NCBI RefSeq assembly: GCF_042242105.1
Contig: NC_092024.1
Location: 1,447,001 to 1,511,000 of the forward strand
DNA length: 64,000 nucleotides
Direction: 5' to 3'
Source of the DNA: Pempheris klunzingeri
Taxonomy: Eukaryota > Chordata > Actinopteri > Acropomatiformes > Pempheridae
Shown piece by piece: positions 1-12,904 of this stretch. The notes beneath the pieces are model-generated. The model had not been told where the DNA came from. It did no database searches and saw nothing but the letters and a program-made list of their open reading frames with translations. Both the position numbers and the translations under genes were made by a program. Positions within the stretch are counted from its first letter, which is position 1; each line of letters begins with the position of its first letter.

Positions 1-1160
1 TGCTGTATTAGAATTTACACTGTGCTATTCTTTAAATAAACAAATGCAAACTTATAAGTATCTGCTGCTCGTGTCTCTGGTTCTTGGAGCAGATGATAAT
101 TTTTATAGATTTTACCTACCACAAACAAATCCAACGCTGCACTTCCACTACACTAGCCTCTGAAGTAGCAGTATGTGCATTAAAAAATAATCAGATTGTT
201 TTGCTTGTTATGGAGACTGAGCAAAAAAGACTGATTCTAAGTCTGACCTCTATGTAGGAAGCCGACTGCACATCTCCAGAGCCATGATTTGTGTGTATGC
301 CATGTTCAGTGAGTCCATTTGACTGCTACATTTGAAAGAGATGGAAGAAATATCAATATACCACAGCAGTTTGGATAATACCTTTATTGTGTAACTTACA
401 ACAGAATACAAAAATTCTATTCCCACCAAAAAATGCTAATGTCGCTAAGCTAACGTGGTCATAGTGCCAAACGTAACATGCTGATATCTAACAGGAAGCT
501 GAAGAGGCAGTGGACATGGTGAAGTACCTGATTATGGCGCTACAGGAAGTAAAGGGATCAGAACAGTGTTTACTACTCATGGATGTGTGGCTCAAAATGA
601 CTCCATTCAAAAGGTAGAGAGGTATTTCTGTCTCAGCTGACCATCAGTAGCATGGCTCAAAAAAAAGCTTATTCCCACCTAACAGTTAAACACTTAAACC
701 CAACACTTAAATGCTTAAACCCACATAAAGAGATCATGAGATACACACACGTAGACTTAAAAGGTTCTCTATCTCAGCTACGTATGATGGGATCATACAC
801 ATCAAGGCCGTGTTTTCACTTTACTGTATTTCACATTATAACAACACACATTAATGATTGAATTCAAATTTCTTGTTCACAATCTAATTGGGTTTTTTTT
901 TAATGCAGAGTTCTAAATCTGAATCTACATATATAATATATAATTTGTAATAAAATTCTATATTTGTAACATTTGTATACTGTCCACGCTGATGATACTG
1001 TGCATGTTCCTCCCATTTATTCTCTGGACAGCTTTAGTTACACCCCCAACATTAGCAATGTTAGGAGTGAATACCCCCATTTAATAAGTCGCTTGCGGAA
1101 GAACATAATTTGTATTTATTTTCTTTCACTTCGTCTGCTGCCGTCATCTTCTGGATCAGG
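1..1160. other. 3' flank of the downstream calpain gene, no gene seen
   Basis: This AT-rich flank lies beyond the stop codon of the first calpain gene. No exon with splice signals or recognisable protein similarity was found on either strand. The longest open frame nearby, on the plus strand at 973-1440, runs antisense across the last calpain exon and looks like chance. The 3' part must hold the calpain 3' UTR. AATAAA signals on the minus strand occur at 1120-1115 and 1021-1016. Confidence 0.5.
1115..1120 (-). other. candidate polyadenylation signal of calpain copy A
   Basis: The minus strand reads AATAAA here, about 41 bases past the TAA of the final calpain exon (stop at 1163-1161). A second AATAAA at 1021-1016 is an alternative. 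Which one is used cannot be told from sequence. Confidence 0.35.
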
Positions 1161-4100
1161 TTATGTGTACATCGAAATGTACATCCACTGCAAATTAAGG
1201 AGGCACAGATTATTAATCCACTTCAGTGTATCTACAGCGCTGGTTAAAAGAATGATCATTTCATCACAGGAAACTTCGAATGCAGTACAAGCATGTCACA
1301 CTCAACACATTACTTTGTCAATCAAAGAAGGCTACAACTGCCAGAAAGATATTTATTTTCCTCTGTTTCAAATCAACAGCTGTGCAGGTTGTAAAAGGCT
1401 AAAACCTTTAGCTATCCATGAATTCCAAAGAACATTTTAACACCTCTGAGGAACGTTTATTACCTCTGATTCCCGAACTGTCATGGCCTTTCCATCAGAC
1501 AACTGGCGGAAGATTTCTGTTGAGAAAGAAGTACACATATTCAAACAGCCATGCTAGCAGCTCAGTGAGGCTTTACTTTGAGCCAAATGCTTAAATCAGC
1601 ATGCTGATATAATGAGCACTAAAAAGGCTTATGGGATGTCAGTTCTACAGGTATTTGTCATTAAAAAAGGAAATGTTGACCCAGTGATGGTGCTATATGA
1701 CAACGCTGTTTAAAGCCAGTTGCATTAAAATAAAATAAAAGGAAAACTTGGTCAAAGAATAAAATCTCAATGTAAGCATTTATTTAAATGCTTAAAATGT
1801 TGCATTGTGACACCAGCCATCCAAATGTACTTACGGTACATGCAGTCGAAGCGAATGATGAGACTGATGAAGCTCTCCAGTGACAAGTGTCCAGAGGAGG
1901 AGCCGTACCGCAGAGCCATCAAGTTCAGCATGTCATCGCTGATCCTCTTTCCTGGCCAACAAACAAAGTCCAAAAGTTTGGGTATGATTAATATTAGGGT
2001 TGCAACTAACTATTGTTATGTAAGTTAAACTGCAGATTTATTTTTATTCCATTAAGCCATGACTCTCTAACTCCGTCTTGGATTACTGGGACACATGAAT
2101 ACAACAGGAGCATCATTAATACCAACACCTGTACTATTTTCCTACAAGGACAAGTCAGAATGTTTGCTGTGAACAAACTGCTCATCGTGCTCGGACTCCC
2201 TCTGTTTGCATTTGGATAATTCAAAATGCAAATTGGCTGTTTACTTATGTCATCAATGCGTCCCCAGTCTGTGAAAATCATTCAAACACAAAAGCAGAGG
2301 ACTGACATTGCAGGGAGAACCAAGTATTTTTGTTGTTGACAGAGAAGCATGCTGTACTGTTATTACTCCTTACAGATGAAAGGTTTACAGCCAATCAGCT
2401 CTTTACAGCTTTCACATGCTTCATCTTGCTGCTTACCAGGCGCAGCTATAATTACAGTTTATGTAACCTCTACTTGAGATACTATTACAGCAAATGTTAA
2501 CATTCATACTACAGTAAAACTCAGGCTCATAGAAATGAGGATCTCAGTGCATCTTTTAATGCCATGAAATATGGGACTTTATTGACAGGCTGCTGTAATG
2601 TGCTGAACCGATGAAAACTTCAATCAGTTTCCTTTTGGATGCTGTCCTTCGCTTTACCTTCTTTACTATCAGGTATCAATATCTGAATGAATGAATTATA
2701 TATCTGGTTTCATTTTTTTAAAGCAATAAATTAGAAGCTATTTGCAAAATGTTGTATTTTCTGTTTTGTGCACCGTTGATTAGATTCAAATTAAGGGGGA
2801 TGAATCCCAGGATGGTTCAGCTGCGTCTAGATGAGACAAAAAGGATCGTCTACCTGTGGCCATGATCGCATTCCTGAGCTCACTCAGTGACAGTGTTCCT
2901 GTTTGCGAAACATCAGTCCGGAAGAAAATTTCCTGGTTAAAAAGAAGACAGGTATAAGACAGGTGTTAAACTCAAGAGTTTAACACTGCAAGAACAAACA
3001 AGCCCTGATCTGTCAGACTCAAAATCACAATGCACTCAGTAAACAGCACATAGAAGTCTATAATTATTAGAAAGCTTCCAGTCATCTTAGCTTGGCTATG
3101 GTATTAGGTCCTTTTACCTTGTATGTGACGACCTTCTTCCACAGACGAACAAATTCCTCGCCATTCAGTTTGCCTGTGATGGAAGTCTAACCCAACATTA
3201 AGGTACCAGAGCCGTTCATGTTGTTTCATGTCTAAGCCTGACATTTAGATCTATCCATGTTGGAAGACCCTCAAAAGGGCAGGCAGGTTTTGGCATGTAC
3301 ACTACTCAAGTTTTTTTCTGTAACTTAAATCAGTCAGAGATTCCTCCTTTGGCAAATTAGCAGGCAAAATGCAAAAAACACGTAGAGAATATATTTTTTC
3401 TAGTGCACCAATTCCCAATAAATATCAGATGAAAGGATACATCCATCAGAGCCACCATGCTGCGACAGGCATCAATGCTGAAACCTCCAGATTTCAGGTC
3501 TCCTAAATAACGTAACAAATAAAAACACTTCATTTGGCCTAAACCCAGAAACACAGCAGTGCTACATAAGATGATTATATCTGAATATCTGTCATAGCTA
3601 ATATGTTGTTAGGGCTGTAGGAGTTTTACAATCCAAACCTGACAGGATTTTCTCATTTAGAAGCGTCTGGAGCTGCTCAGCATCCACTTCCTCATACTGG
3701 AAATGAAATGAAAGCAAGGACAGACTTTTATTCTGGCTAGTGTAGCATGTTGGTTATCGTAATCACAGTTACCTCTGTGTTGATATATTTATATTGATAG
3801 TAGCATGCTACACTTTATGGGTTTGATAGAAATCACATAGGTGGAGTTAAAACACTGGAAAACAGCATTGTTTTTTTATTAAAGTCAGGATTTATATGGT
3901 CTTACAAAGTTACCACTTTATTTTAACTTGAATTTATCACACGGCTTTGTTGAATACTTGATTCTGATTCTTTTAAGACAGCATTTTGTGTCAAATTCTT
4001 ATAATAATGACCGGCTCACTGTCCATTATCCCTTACGTAACCTCCCTCCCCCAGCTCTGTATTATTAGCTTTTTGTTTTATAACTTACAATGGCCAGAAA

Positions 4101-7100
4101 CTTCCTAAAAATTACCTTGTCAGAGTATTGACGGAACAGGATTCTCTTATTTTCCAAATCTTTTCCATTTTCTTCTGGCTTGTGCTGCAAAAGATCGAGT
4201 GCTTTCAGCTCCAGATGAATTAAATCGCTGGGCAATAAGTACTGTGTGTGTCATGTGCTATCAGTGTGATCAACATGGTAAACAGACTGTAACACATCAG
4301 CAAGAATCTATCAAAACAATATGAACAATGACGATATATTTTTAAACTTGCACACCTCTTCCACTTCCATATGGTTGTGACTGTGGCCACGAGAAGTCTC
4401 ACTGAGAGGAAAGATGATAGACATCAGGACATTATAATATCACTTTGTTCTCTGTTTGTACAGTGGTGAGACTGGTCCAGGACGTGCTAGCTTATAGATT
4501 AGTTGTACCACTAAGACTTACTTGACGTGCGTCTCTGCCTTGGAGAGGATGGTGAGGATGAAGGAGGCTGTCTCATTGGGACTGAAGGTGGACGGCACAA
4601 TCAGGTATTCACCAGGCTCCAGCATTGTGAACTCCATCACTTCGCGTGCGTTCATGTAGGTTTTAGTTTGGGCGACAGGTTTGTTTCTGCTGAAGAAAGA
4701 GGCTGGGAACTTCCCCTGGTGTGCCTCGTACTGTGACACCGGAGATATTTCATTTCTATGTAGTTCAAAATGTAGAAAAGCAGCACAATGTAGGTGGGCA
4801 CAGTACTGTGTATGTCAAAATGTTACTTACTTCCTTGGTCACCTTGGAGGAAATTAGAGAAGAATGAGTCCATGTTAGGGGCATAGATCAATACAATCAA
4901 TCAATACAAGTGAAGTCATGACAATATTAAAAGAGGTAAATGCAGATAAAAAGGTTTATTTAGCCGTAAAGGGTAATATTTACCTCAAATATAGAGAATC
5001 CGATGTGGAGGTTTTGGACCAGACGTCGGTTCCTCTTGTCAGGCTTTTGCATGAGAGACACCAGCATGTTTTTCTCCCCCAGGGTCGCAGAACATCCGTT
5101 GAATAATTTGTCAATCTTGACTCGATATTGTGGATTAGTCCAGAAGCTCTCTGGAAGGCACAGAGGGAAATAATGTCGCATTTTACTCTTTTAAACGTTT
5201 GATGAATGAAGTGTGGCTACATACACTGAAGCTCACACTGAAAAGTAAAACGAATGTTGCATTTTACTATTTTTTCCAAGAGAACAGTGAATCTGAAGAA
5301 TGTTCATCCATGCTTGGTAAATGCTACTTCCTCTGTCAAAGCGATTAATTATCATCAATTGATAAATTGATGTTACTTTTTCAAGTGATAATGAATTGAT
5401 CACTTACATTAGTGTCAGACTTTAAACACCCATGGTGTAGGTGGGTGTAGAGATAGATAGATAGATTAATAGCATTGATTAATTCCATTTTTATATGAAT
5501 TAGGCGTGAATAAATAAAGTAAACTGGCACAGTCCAGTCTCCATATTCTGTTTCTGAGAGGACAGAGAGTCTAGACATTCTGGAAGTACCGAGGCTGTTC
5601 ATGCATCCCCCAGCAGTGGTTCCAGCAACCCATCTGCCCTCGTAGAAGGAGGTCTTCCAGTGACAAGACGAGCTTCCATCAAGGAAGTCGGGACAGAGGC
5701 AGCAGATGTCGAGATCTGAGTAGAACTTACAGAAGTCTTCCAGGGTCATCCTGTTGACATGAGATCAGATGTCCATGATACATGATTGTTTTGGAGTGTA
5801 TATGTGAGCCTTTTAGGATTAATCAGAGTGCATTTTTTACGCCCAGGTTTTGCAAAAACAGATAAAAATGTAGATATTCACTGATGGTCTGTAGTTACTA
5901 CTCTGTATTTGTATTAGTGTGTCACAGAACATCTGCATATTTAGAAATGACTGTTACATTTGCCAGATTTTGATTCCAACATGCTCACCAAAACTCCCCA
6001 TCATCCACCACTGACAGGCACGTCTCTCGATCTTGAGGACTCACGGTTTGCCATAAAGGCGACCTTTAGATGAAATTAGTCGGTGAAGGAGGAGGAGAGG
6101 CAAAATTGTTATTCGCTATTACAAGACATGGGTTGAAGATATCATAAACTCTTTAACTTATGTGTTGATGATACATCCATTCATCCATCCACTGTCTATA
6201 CCACTTAACCTTAAGCCACTTATCCTAACCCTAACCTAACTAACCACTAACACCTGTTTATGATACAGTTTATGTGACATTTCTGTATAAAAGGTTATTT
6301 GCCAGGTGAGGCTGATGTCATGAGACACACTTCCAGGCGCCAAACCATCAGTTGCATTTCTGGAAAAACACAGGTGCGGCAGGTTGTTTTTGACCATACG
6401 CACAAGTGCAAGTCCTGGCAAAGTGCGGCCGCCTTTAGCAAAGGTATTTCAGCTGAAAACTATATTGGCCTTTGAAGACTGTTAAGCCTGAGGCATCGAG
6501 CTTGAAAATACAATGGATACAAACAAACAGACTGTCAAGCTGCATCATGCAAAGTGCAGGATAGTAAAGAAATCTCAGCTAACCATCACTAACCCCACCT
6601 GGAGAACTGCTTAAAGTACCGTGGGAAAGACACTCTACTCCCATTTCCCCCCCGGAGCTGCTTAGTGTAACTATTCCTACACTGGGCAGATATAATTACT
6701 GTAATTACTGACTAACCATAGATTTATGAAACTGAGAAATCGAGCACATACTAGTTGACAAAAGTAGCTGCATTTGCTGTCCAGTAGCAAACTACTCAGG
6801 GCTCTGTTCCAAACATGCTCAGCGCCCGTAGCAGAGATTATACGCTTCTCATTTTTCAGTGACGCATGTTGTGTGAAGACTCATCTAGCATACATTGAAT
6901 TAATGTGTTTTAACTTGTTAAGAATTGATTAAGGTTTAGTAAAATTTGGTTAAGATTAGGAGACTTTGGGTATTGTTCCGTTTCTAAGATAAAAAGCAGT
7001 GCTCTTGTATTGGCATAGATCTATTCACTAATATTAAACAAATATGATTGCTGTCCATTTCAAAGCTTTGACGATATTATCTGACATTTGTGTTTTCAAC

Positions 7101-9768
7101 AGTAAACATTTAAGCGCTGTCAGAAATATGATGCCCTTGTCGTGCGTCACTGTCAACTGGGACAACCAGTTTACTGTAATTACAAGGTTACTATTGTAAA
7201 ACAAGACAATAAAAAGGCACGACTGTTCCAAATACCTTCAAACCCTTTACACAAACAGAAGACAAAAGTTCAAAGCATCAGTAAGACATTTGCCTGGTGT
7301 CGATGAATGCAACTGCAAGGTAAAATTTGATTGGAAGCATCCTCAGACAATAAATCAAAGCAGATTCTCTTTGTGCTTCTCACCGATCACTCCAGGGTCC
7401 TTTCCACTCTCCTTGTCCCCAGGGGTTCCACAAACGCACCAGTTGTACTAGTTTCTCTTTGCTTGTTAGCTGACCAGCAGTCACCAGAGAAAACAATTGT
7501 TATTTGCCATAAAACAACAACAACAGCAGAGGCCTTATTACCCTAAAACTTTATAAATGAATCAAAGCTTCTGTGGAAGCTTAAAAACTTGACTGCTAGC
7601 TGTTAGAAATATGCAATTCCTTTAAAACAAATGCAATTCCTCACCTGTTTCACACCTGTGACAGTATAGGCATGGCCTTGGACCAGTCCATTTGGTAGTA
7701 CAGTGTTGTCAGATGTTTCCTACAAGATACAGAAGATATTTACAAGATACATGTTGTCATTGTAGTCGTAATTAGAGTGCACTCATTTAAAACCTGGGCA
7801 CCACACCACATTATTTCTAGTCTGCAGGCTTTAAATCACATCTTTTTTTTCTATTTCTATCCATCAAATAACAAAGACTGAGGCTGCTATTGGAATGTAT
7901 TTGCATAGCAAAAACATGCTTTGCATTATTTTCTAAATATCATCCGATTGTAAGATGATTTTTAGAACTTAGAAGAGATTATTTTAGCCTTAAGATGCTT
8001 TTATAAAACAGGCCACTGCTTTTTTGTGGACAGTTAGACGCCCTGGAGAGACCCTGAATCCACTCCATGTGTGGTTTTGTGTATTATATTTGTGCTCACC
8101 CCCTGAGGTGTACCACAGCCCATCAGTGACTTGGACCGTCCAGCTCTGCACATCAGCTCCCACAAGTTTGGAGGAGGGTCTGACAGGTTGATACAGATGT
8201 GAACACCACCGGTGAAGTCCACCAAAGCCTCTGATGGAGTTCCAGCATTCATGTCCGAGTAGGAACCACACACCCTGATACAAGTGAGTGTGAAATTATT
8301 TAAACAAATGTTCCTTTCTCAGCATGATGGGAAACAATGTCTGAGAAACCATACACTGTTTTTCCATACTTGGCATAGGCTTTCTCCAACAAAGCAGGCC
8401 AGAACTCAGTTGGGTCTTTGGAGTGAACGAAGATTAGTCTGCCATTGATTGTGGGTAGCTTGTCATCAATGACGACATCTACCCAACGTCCAAACCTCCA
8501 GAACTGATCAGTGGGGGAAAGAGGCGGCACAGAGAGTTTTAGAGCAACTTCAGATATGTTGCGTTTACCAAATACTGTTGGCAATGATTGTCAGTTTACC
8601 TTGAAGTGGAACAGCCCACAGTAGTCCTCATCAAATGTTTGATCAAGAGGAACAACTTTCTCAAGGATGTCATTCTGGAAAGTCAGAGCCCCGATAGAAG
8701 CAAGAAACCAGCAGTTTCCTGAGTGAAAACTGGCTGTTTAGTTATCAGAACTATGCACCAAGCAGCCAATGATGTGACAGCGGAGCGTGTACAGAAGGGT
8801 TTCCAGATAAAACACAATGCTATAACATCCTCTCATATTTCCTCCCATATTCTCCTCCCATTATCTGCACTAGCTGGAAAACTAATTTATAGACTACAAT
8901 GTATAAAGCAGTTTTCCTACCAACCAAGCCTTGGCCAAAGTCAAACCTGGAGACCCCATCAACAGTGAGAGATGGATTGGGCACAAGTTTCTGAAACAGA
9001 GGAATTGTTGACAACACACAACTTGTTAAGTTTTCATATTAAGAGGTGAACAGCTGTCAGATGACAATATAGTAAAACACATTATGATGGAGTATAATGA
9101 AGCATCACTTTTAAATCAGTTCTGAACCAAATGATTCTGTGAGGGTTGTTCCAGAAGGGCCGTTAGTGCTGCCAGTATAAGTGAAACACTCAGCGACCCG
9201 CTGCAGCCCAACATTAACGAGGTGACCATAACATTTAGCATAAAGAGAGAGATTTTGTCTCAGGGGCTGGCAGGATTTGGGTCTTTTAAAGTTTTGTTTT
9301 GAATATTGGATTAGTTTATTGTGTGACCAGAAAGAGAGATTTAGAGGGACGACCATGTAGTTCTGTCTCCGCTTGGTGTCGATGTTTGTGTTGCCTGGTT
9401 TTGATAGTATAAGACACTCATTTAATCTTTTCACAAACTTTCAAAAATGCAGATGCTCAGAGTTCAGCTTGGTTGAAGACAGAGACAAGTTATGACATGT
9501 TATTTGCAGGTCAGGCCTCTAAAGCACTCACCCCTGGTCTCAGCCACACCACACGGGCCAGGTCAGACGGGCTCAGTATCTCATCGCCGATAGAGTTCCT
9601 GTCAGGGGGGAACATCTCGTCAATGTACCTCACCCGTCGGATGAGACAGTACTGTTTTAGCTGCTGGAAGTCCTGGTTGAGGAACTTCTCAGGGTTGGCG
9701 GCAGTCCCATGACCGTCCTGCTTGTTACGAGCATTGATGATGTTCATGCACACACCAGGTGGAGGCAT
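1161..9768 (-). CDS. calpain copy A: classical penta-EF-hand calpain, CAPN13/14-like (21 coding exons, 699 aa)
   Basis: This is a Ca2+-dependent cytosolic cysteine protease. Coding exons in transcript order: 9768-9532 (exon extends to 9786 with 5' UTR), 8990-8921, 8718-8600, 8503-8370, 8274-8100, 7719-7645, 7469-7384, 6063-5989, 5750-5590, 5150-4984, 4842-4831, 4730-4522, 4401-4356, 4184-4116, 3696-3639, 3502-3441, 3186-3118, 2932-2854, 1951-1835, 1516-1464, 1187-1161. All junctions are GT-AG and the sum is 2100 bases, in frame. Exon sizes of 70, 119, 134, 86, 161, 12, 209, 58, 69, 79, 117 and 27 match the classical calpain pattern. Protease core: Cys105 (GNCWFLAS), His261 (GHAYTVTG), Asn285 (LWNPWG). 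A C2-like domain spans about 345-510. The penta-EF-hand region (about 523-699) has good EF loops at 585-596 and 615-626, a degenerate fourth loop, and the C-terminus WMYISMYT. As recalled, CAPN13 and CAPN14 fit best (SRFD, SLWNPWG-like and ACRSMVALM segments); this needs a tree. The start is the only ATG ahead of the conserved NQDF segment. Copy B lies upstream on the same strand. Confidence 0.93.
5447..5467. repeat. short (GATA)n tract
   Basis: A few AGATAGAT units lie in the calpain intron just past the donor of the 5750-5590 exon. It is an ordinary microsatellite with no evident role. Confidence 0.6.
6165..6245. repeat. CCATCCAT-type simple repeat with a short telomere-like stretch
   Basis: Tandem ATCCATTCATCC units are followed by CTAACCCTAACCTAAC-like sequence within a calpain intron. 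This looks like the worn end of a common fish interspersed repeat. The telomere-like part is under 20 bases and imperfect. Confidence 0.45.
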
Positions 9769-11183
9769 CGCTGCAGTCCTTGAGCTCTGTTTGGAGGAGA
9801 GGAGATCAAACACGAGCTTGACATAGAAAAGTTTATATTCAAACATTCAAATAGATAGAAAAAGATAGAAAAGATATTTTAGAGACTTCAGCAGACTAAG
9901 TGTACTTAATTAGTACTTTAGCACAGTTTAATCTCCCTCAGCATCACATTACATTACATTATCATTATCATTATTGCTGAATGCTTTTTGGCGACACATC
10001 CCAAACAGCAGATTCAAACACATGGTTAGAACTCACAGCAGGCATGGCAAAATGGACATGGATGCAAGCTAATCAAACAATCTGCAGATTAGGTCCTTGA
10101 ATTCAGATCACCTCTAGAAAATGTCTATTTAGAACAGCAGGCGCTGATGCTTTGCGCTCGACTGCACTCTTGAATTTGACTGTGGACGAGTTCCATCCAG
10201 TGATTTGTATAGTGAAATATTTAATTCTTTTGACGTACACAAAAGGCAGTGAAGGGTTAACACAGTAAAGGCATTAATAAGGTCTGTGGATGTTAGAACC
10301 TGTATGGAAGCTAAGGAACTATTTCCCCCAACATGCCTGTTTATTTTCATTCTCTACACAGTGTAATTCTGCTCTTTAGATGTCTTCATGGTAGATAAAC
10401 CCTGCCCTTAAAATTGAGAAAACACAATGCATTACTATTACACAAGGTCAAAGGAAACCATACATGTACATGTAAAAGCACATAATAACTATACCACCGG
10501 CTATAAACAAGACAGCAGAGAAAAGAAAGAAAAAAGCCTCTGTGTGTCTAAATGTTTAGTAATTTAATAATTCCTGGTGGGTTTTTATTACAAATGTGTA
10601 GAAGTTATAATTTAAATCTGAGTCACATAATAAAATAGTTTTGTTATCTAAACCATGAATCCATTACAACTGTCACTCATTTGTGTGCTTTAAGAAATCC
10701 CATTTGTTCTTATTCACACTGGCAACAAAAACAGAGAAGCTTTGTGTTCATCAGCCATGAAAGGGATGAACTATTTACTCAGTTACCTTTGTCACTGAGG
10801 GTGGGGTCCATTTACTGCACTAAACAGAAGACAACTTTAGCTTGTTGTTTTGCCCTGATGATAACACAGTGGCAGACTTTTAGTCGTAGAGAATCAGCCA
10901 CTCACTTATTCTGACTTTTCTTTATAGTAGTTTAGTTTTCTTTATAGTAGTTTTACGTAGTTTGCAAGTGCAAGCAGTATGCAGGAGCTCCCTCTTCTCT
11001 TACTTTACTCCAACACACCTGTCCACAAGAAACTGAAGGCGTGCATGAGCCTTTTAGTCAACTTTTGGAAAAATAAAAACTTTTAGAAAAATAAAAACAG
11101 GCTCTGCTATAAGCTGCTAAACTGTAAGTGTAAATCTGTAAAACTGTCTGAAATGTTACTGCATGTGAAGATCTTAATCTTAC

Positions 11184-11260
11184 CTCACCAGCCAGAGACA
11201 GAAAGTGTTGGGCGGAGTGGAGCAGCATGAACTAGAGAGGAAGCTCCAGTTCTTTTATAA
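11184..11260 (-). promoter_or_regulatory. TATA box and non-coding first exon of calpain copy A
   Basis: On the minus strand TATAAAAG occupies 11259-11252. About 70 bases downstream a strong splice donor (GAG|GTAAG) ends at 11184. The coding exon at 9786 has a clean acceptor 18 bases before its ATG, so a non-coding first exon of about 45 bases (roughly 11228-11184) is inferred. The equivalent region of copy B (27349-27417) has the same donor and similar upstream bases, which supports it. The exact transcription start is inferred from TATA spacing only. Confidence 0.6.
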
Positions 11261-11850
11261 TACCTGCAGACGCCTGAGGCTACCACTGTCAGCACAGGAT
11301 TTATGCAAGGTGAAACTGCTCTCAGCCTGACCTGAGCTTTTACCTGCTGCAGCTGAGTATAGTATGTAGACAGATGTCAGGTGAGAAAGGCAGACTGGGA
11401 GAGATAATGGGAATAACTAACTGGGCTGCGTAGGAATGCCACTCCAATTAGCTTTAATTGAGGAAAAACTTGTATGGACAAGCTGATAACTTCTCGCCTT
11501 CCAGGAGTGTTCAAGTGTCCAGGACGTTTATTTTCACAGCAGTTAGTTAATATAAAAAAAATTCGTCTCTCTGGAATGAATGAATGAATTATTTTCAATG
11601 CAAATAAAATACATGTTCATCAGTTTACAGTTGGTCAAATCAAACGGCCCTTACAGAAACAGTACCGGCAGGAGCTAAAGGTGTTCTGTGTGTGTTCTAC
11701 AATAACTGAGGGGCTCTTTCTCTTTGGTGCTGCTGATTTTAATCAAAATCAACACCAAGGACTTAACCTTACCTCATGATGCAATAGGGTCACTTTCTCA
11801 AAATGTTCATCTTCCGTTTTCACTTAAATTAAAATTTAAAAACAATTAAA

Positions 11851-12301
11851 GCTGCAAGCCAGGTTGAAGGGCCCTCGCACCTTCATGCACATCGGGTTGG
11901 GCGGTGTCTTCGTCCTGTTTCCGGACGCCGACTCTTCCATGCCAAGCTCAGATTTATCATGTATTTCAGACAGTTCATCAAGGAGTTACATGTCACTTCC
12001 TGTGTCCCCTATGTGGCGCTAGAGAACAGCCACTAATTGCATCCTATATTTCAGCATATGAAGTGCTGACTACACCGTGAACATTTCATGCAAATCAAAT
12101 GATGATTGGCACAAAAGTCTTACTTCCTGTTGTCACTAGGTGGCGCAATGACTGTGGTCACTAACTGGCATGTAGATGTCTTCAGGCCGGGAGTCTTATT
12201 ATTAATCATGACAAGTTTGGAACAGATTGGATAATGTACACTGAAGATACAACAACTTCCTGTTTCATGTTTCAAGGTGTGAGGGCCCTTCAACGCTGCA
12301 G
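11851..12301. mobile_element. MITE-like repeat with about 25-base terminal inverted repeats
   Basis: The left end (11851-11881) and right end (12276-12301) are near-perfect reverse complements sharing GTTGAAGGGCCCTC and CACC. The 400-base interior codes for nothing recognisable. It lies between the two calpain genes. Size and inverted ends suggest a non-autonomous DNA transposon. The family is not identified and no clear target-site duplication was seen. Confidence 0.6.
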
Positions 12302-12807
12302 AGGTACGGCACTGTGTGGGCACAGTCACAGTCAAATCAAACTGCACATTTGGATATTTTTTTTAAGTTTATGTGATCAGAAGGGTGGAGCTAAAGGTGC
12401 GTTTCCAAAGAAGATTCCCTTTGTTTCAACTGAAGGAATAAATAGATAAGATCAGTTGTTAGTAATGACCTACTAGTAATAGAATTAATGATTGATAAGA
12501 AAATGAACGATAAACGGTGCCCAGCCCACTTCAAACAATAACTGTTTCCAGGTAAACACACTCTTAAGAGGTTTTTATTTTTAATGGTTAGATAATGGTC
12601 TACATGATTGTGTAGTTAAAATGAGCCTCTGGCTGTCACACACCAAAATCTCCAATGTCTTTGTATAATATATCACAAGTCACATTATGTTTTCACATTA
12701 AGGTGCACTGTAGTGCATTAGCAAAGCATTAGCGTAAAAAGAAAATTCACTTTGGTTACAGTTCATACTCTGTAATGGCTCATTTGCAGAAGATTACATG
12801 TCGGTTT

Positions 12808-12813
12808 TTTATT
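12808..12813 (-). other. candidate polyadenylation signal of calpain copy B
   Basis: The minus strand reads AATAAA about 92 bases past the stop codon of copy B (stop at 12907-12905). Position and orientation fit a short 3' UTR like that of copy A. Confidence 0.4.
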
Positions 12814-12904
12814 ATGAAATTTGGAAAATTGACAGAAAATATTGTCTTGAAGTATCTACTCCTGCATTTCCAGACGAGTTGCCCAGTCCATCTTCTTTGT
12901 TCGG

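Noticed and set aside
973-1440. 155-codon plus-strand open frame
   Set aside because: It runs antisense across the last calpain exon (1187-1161) and has no recognisable domain.
6225-6242. Interstitial telomere repeat
   Set aside because: Only about two imperfect CTAACC units next to a CCATCC simple repeat; too short to mean anything.
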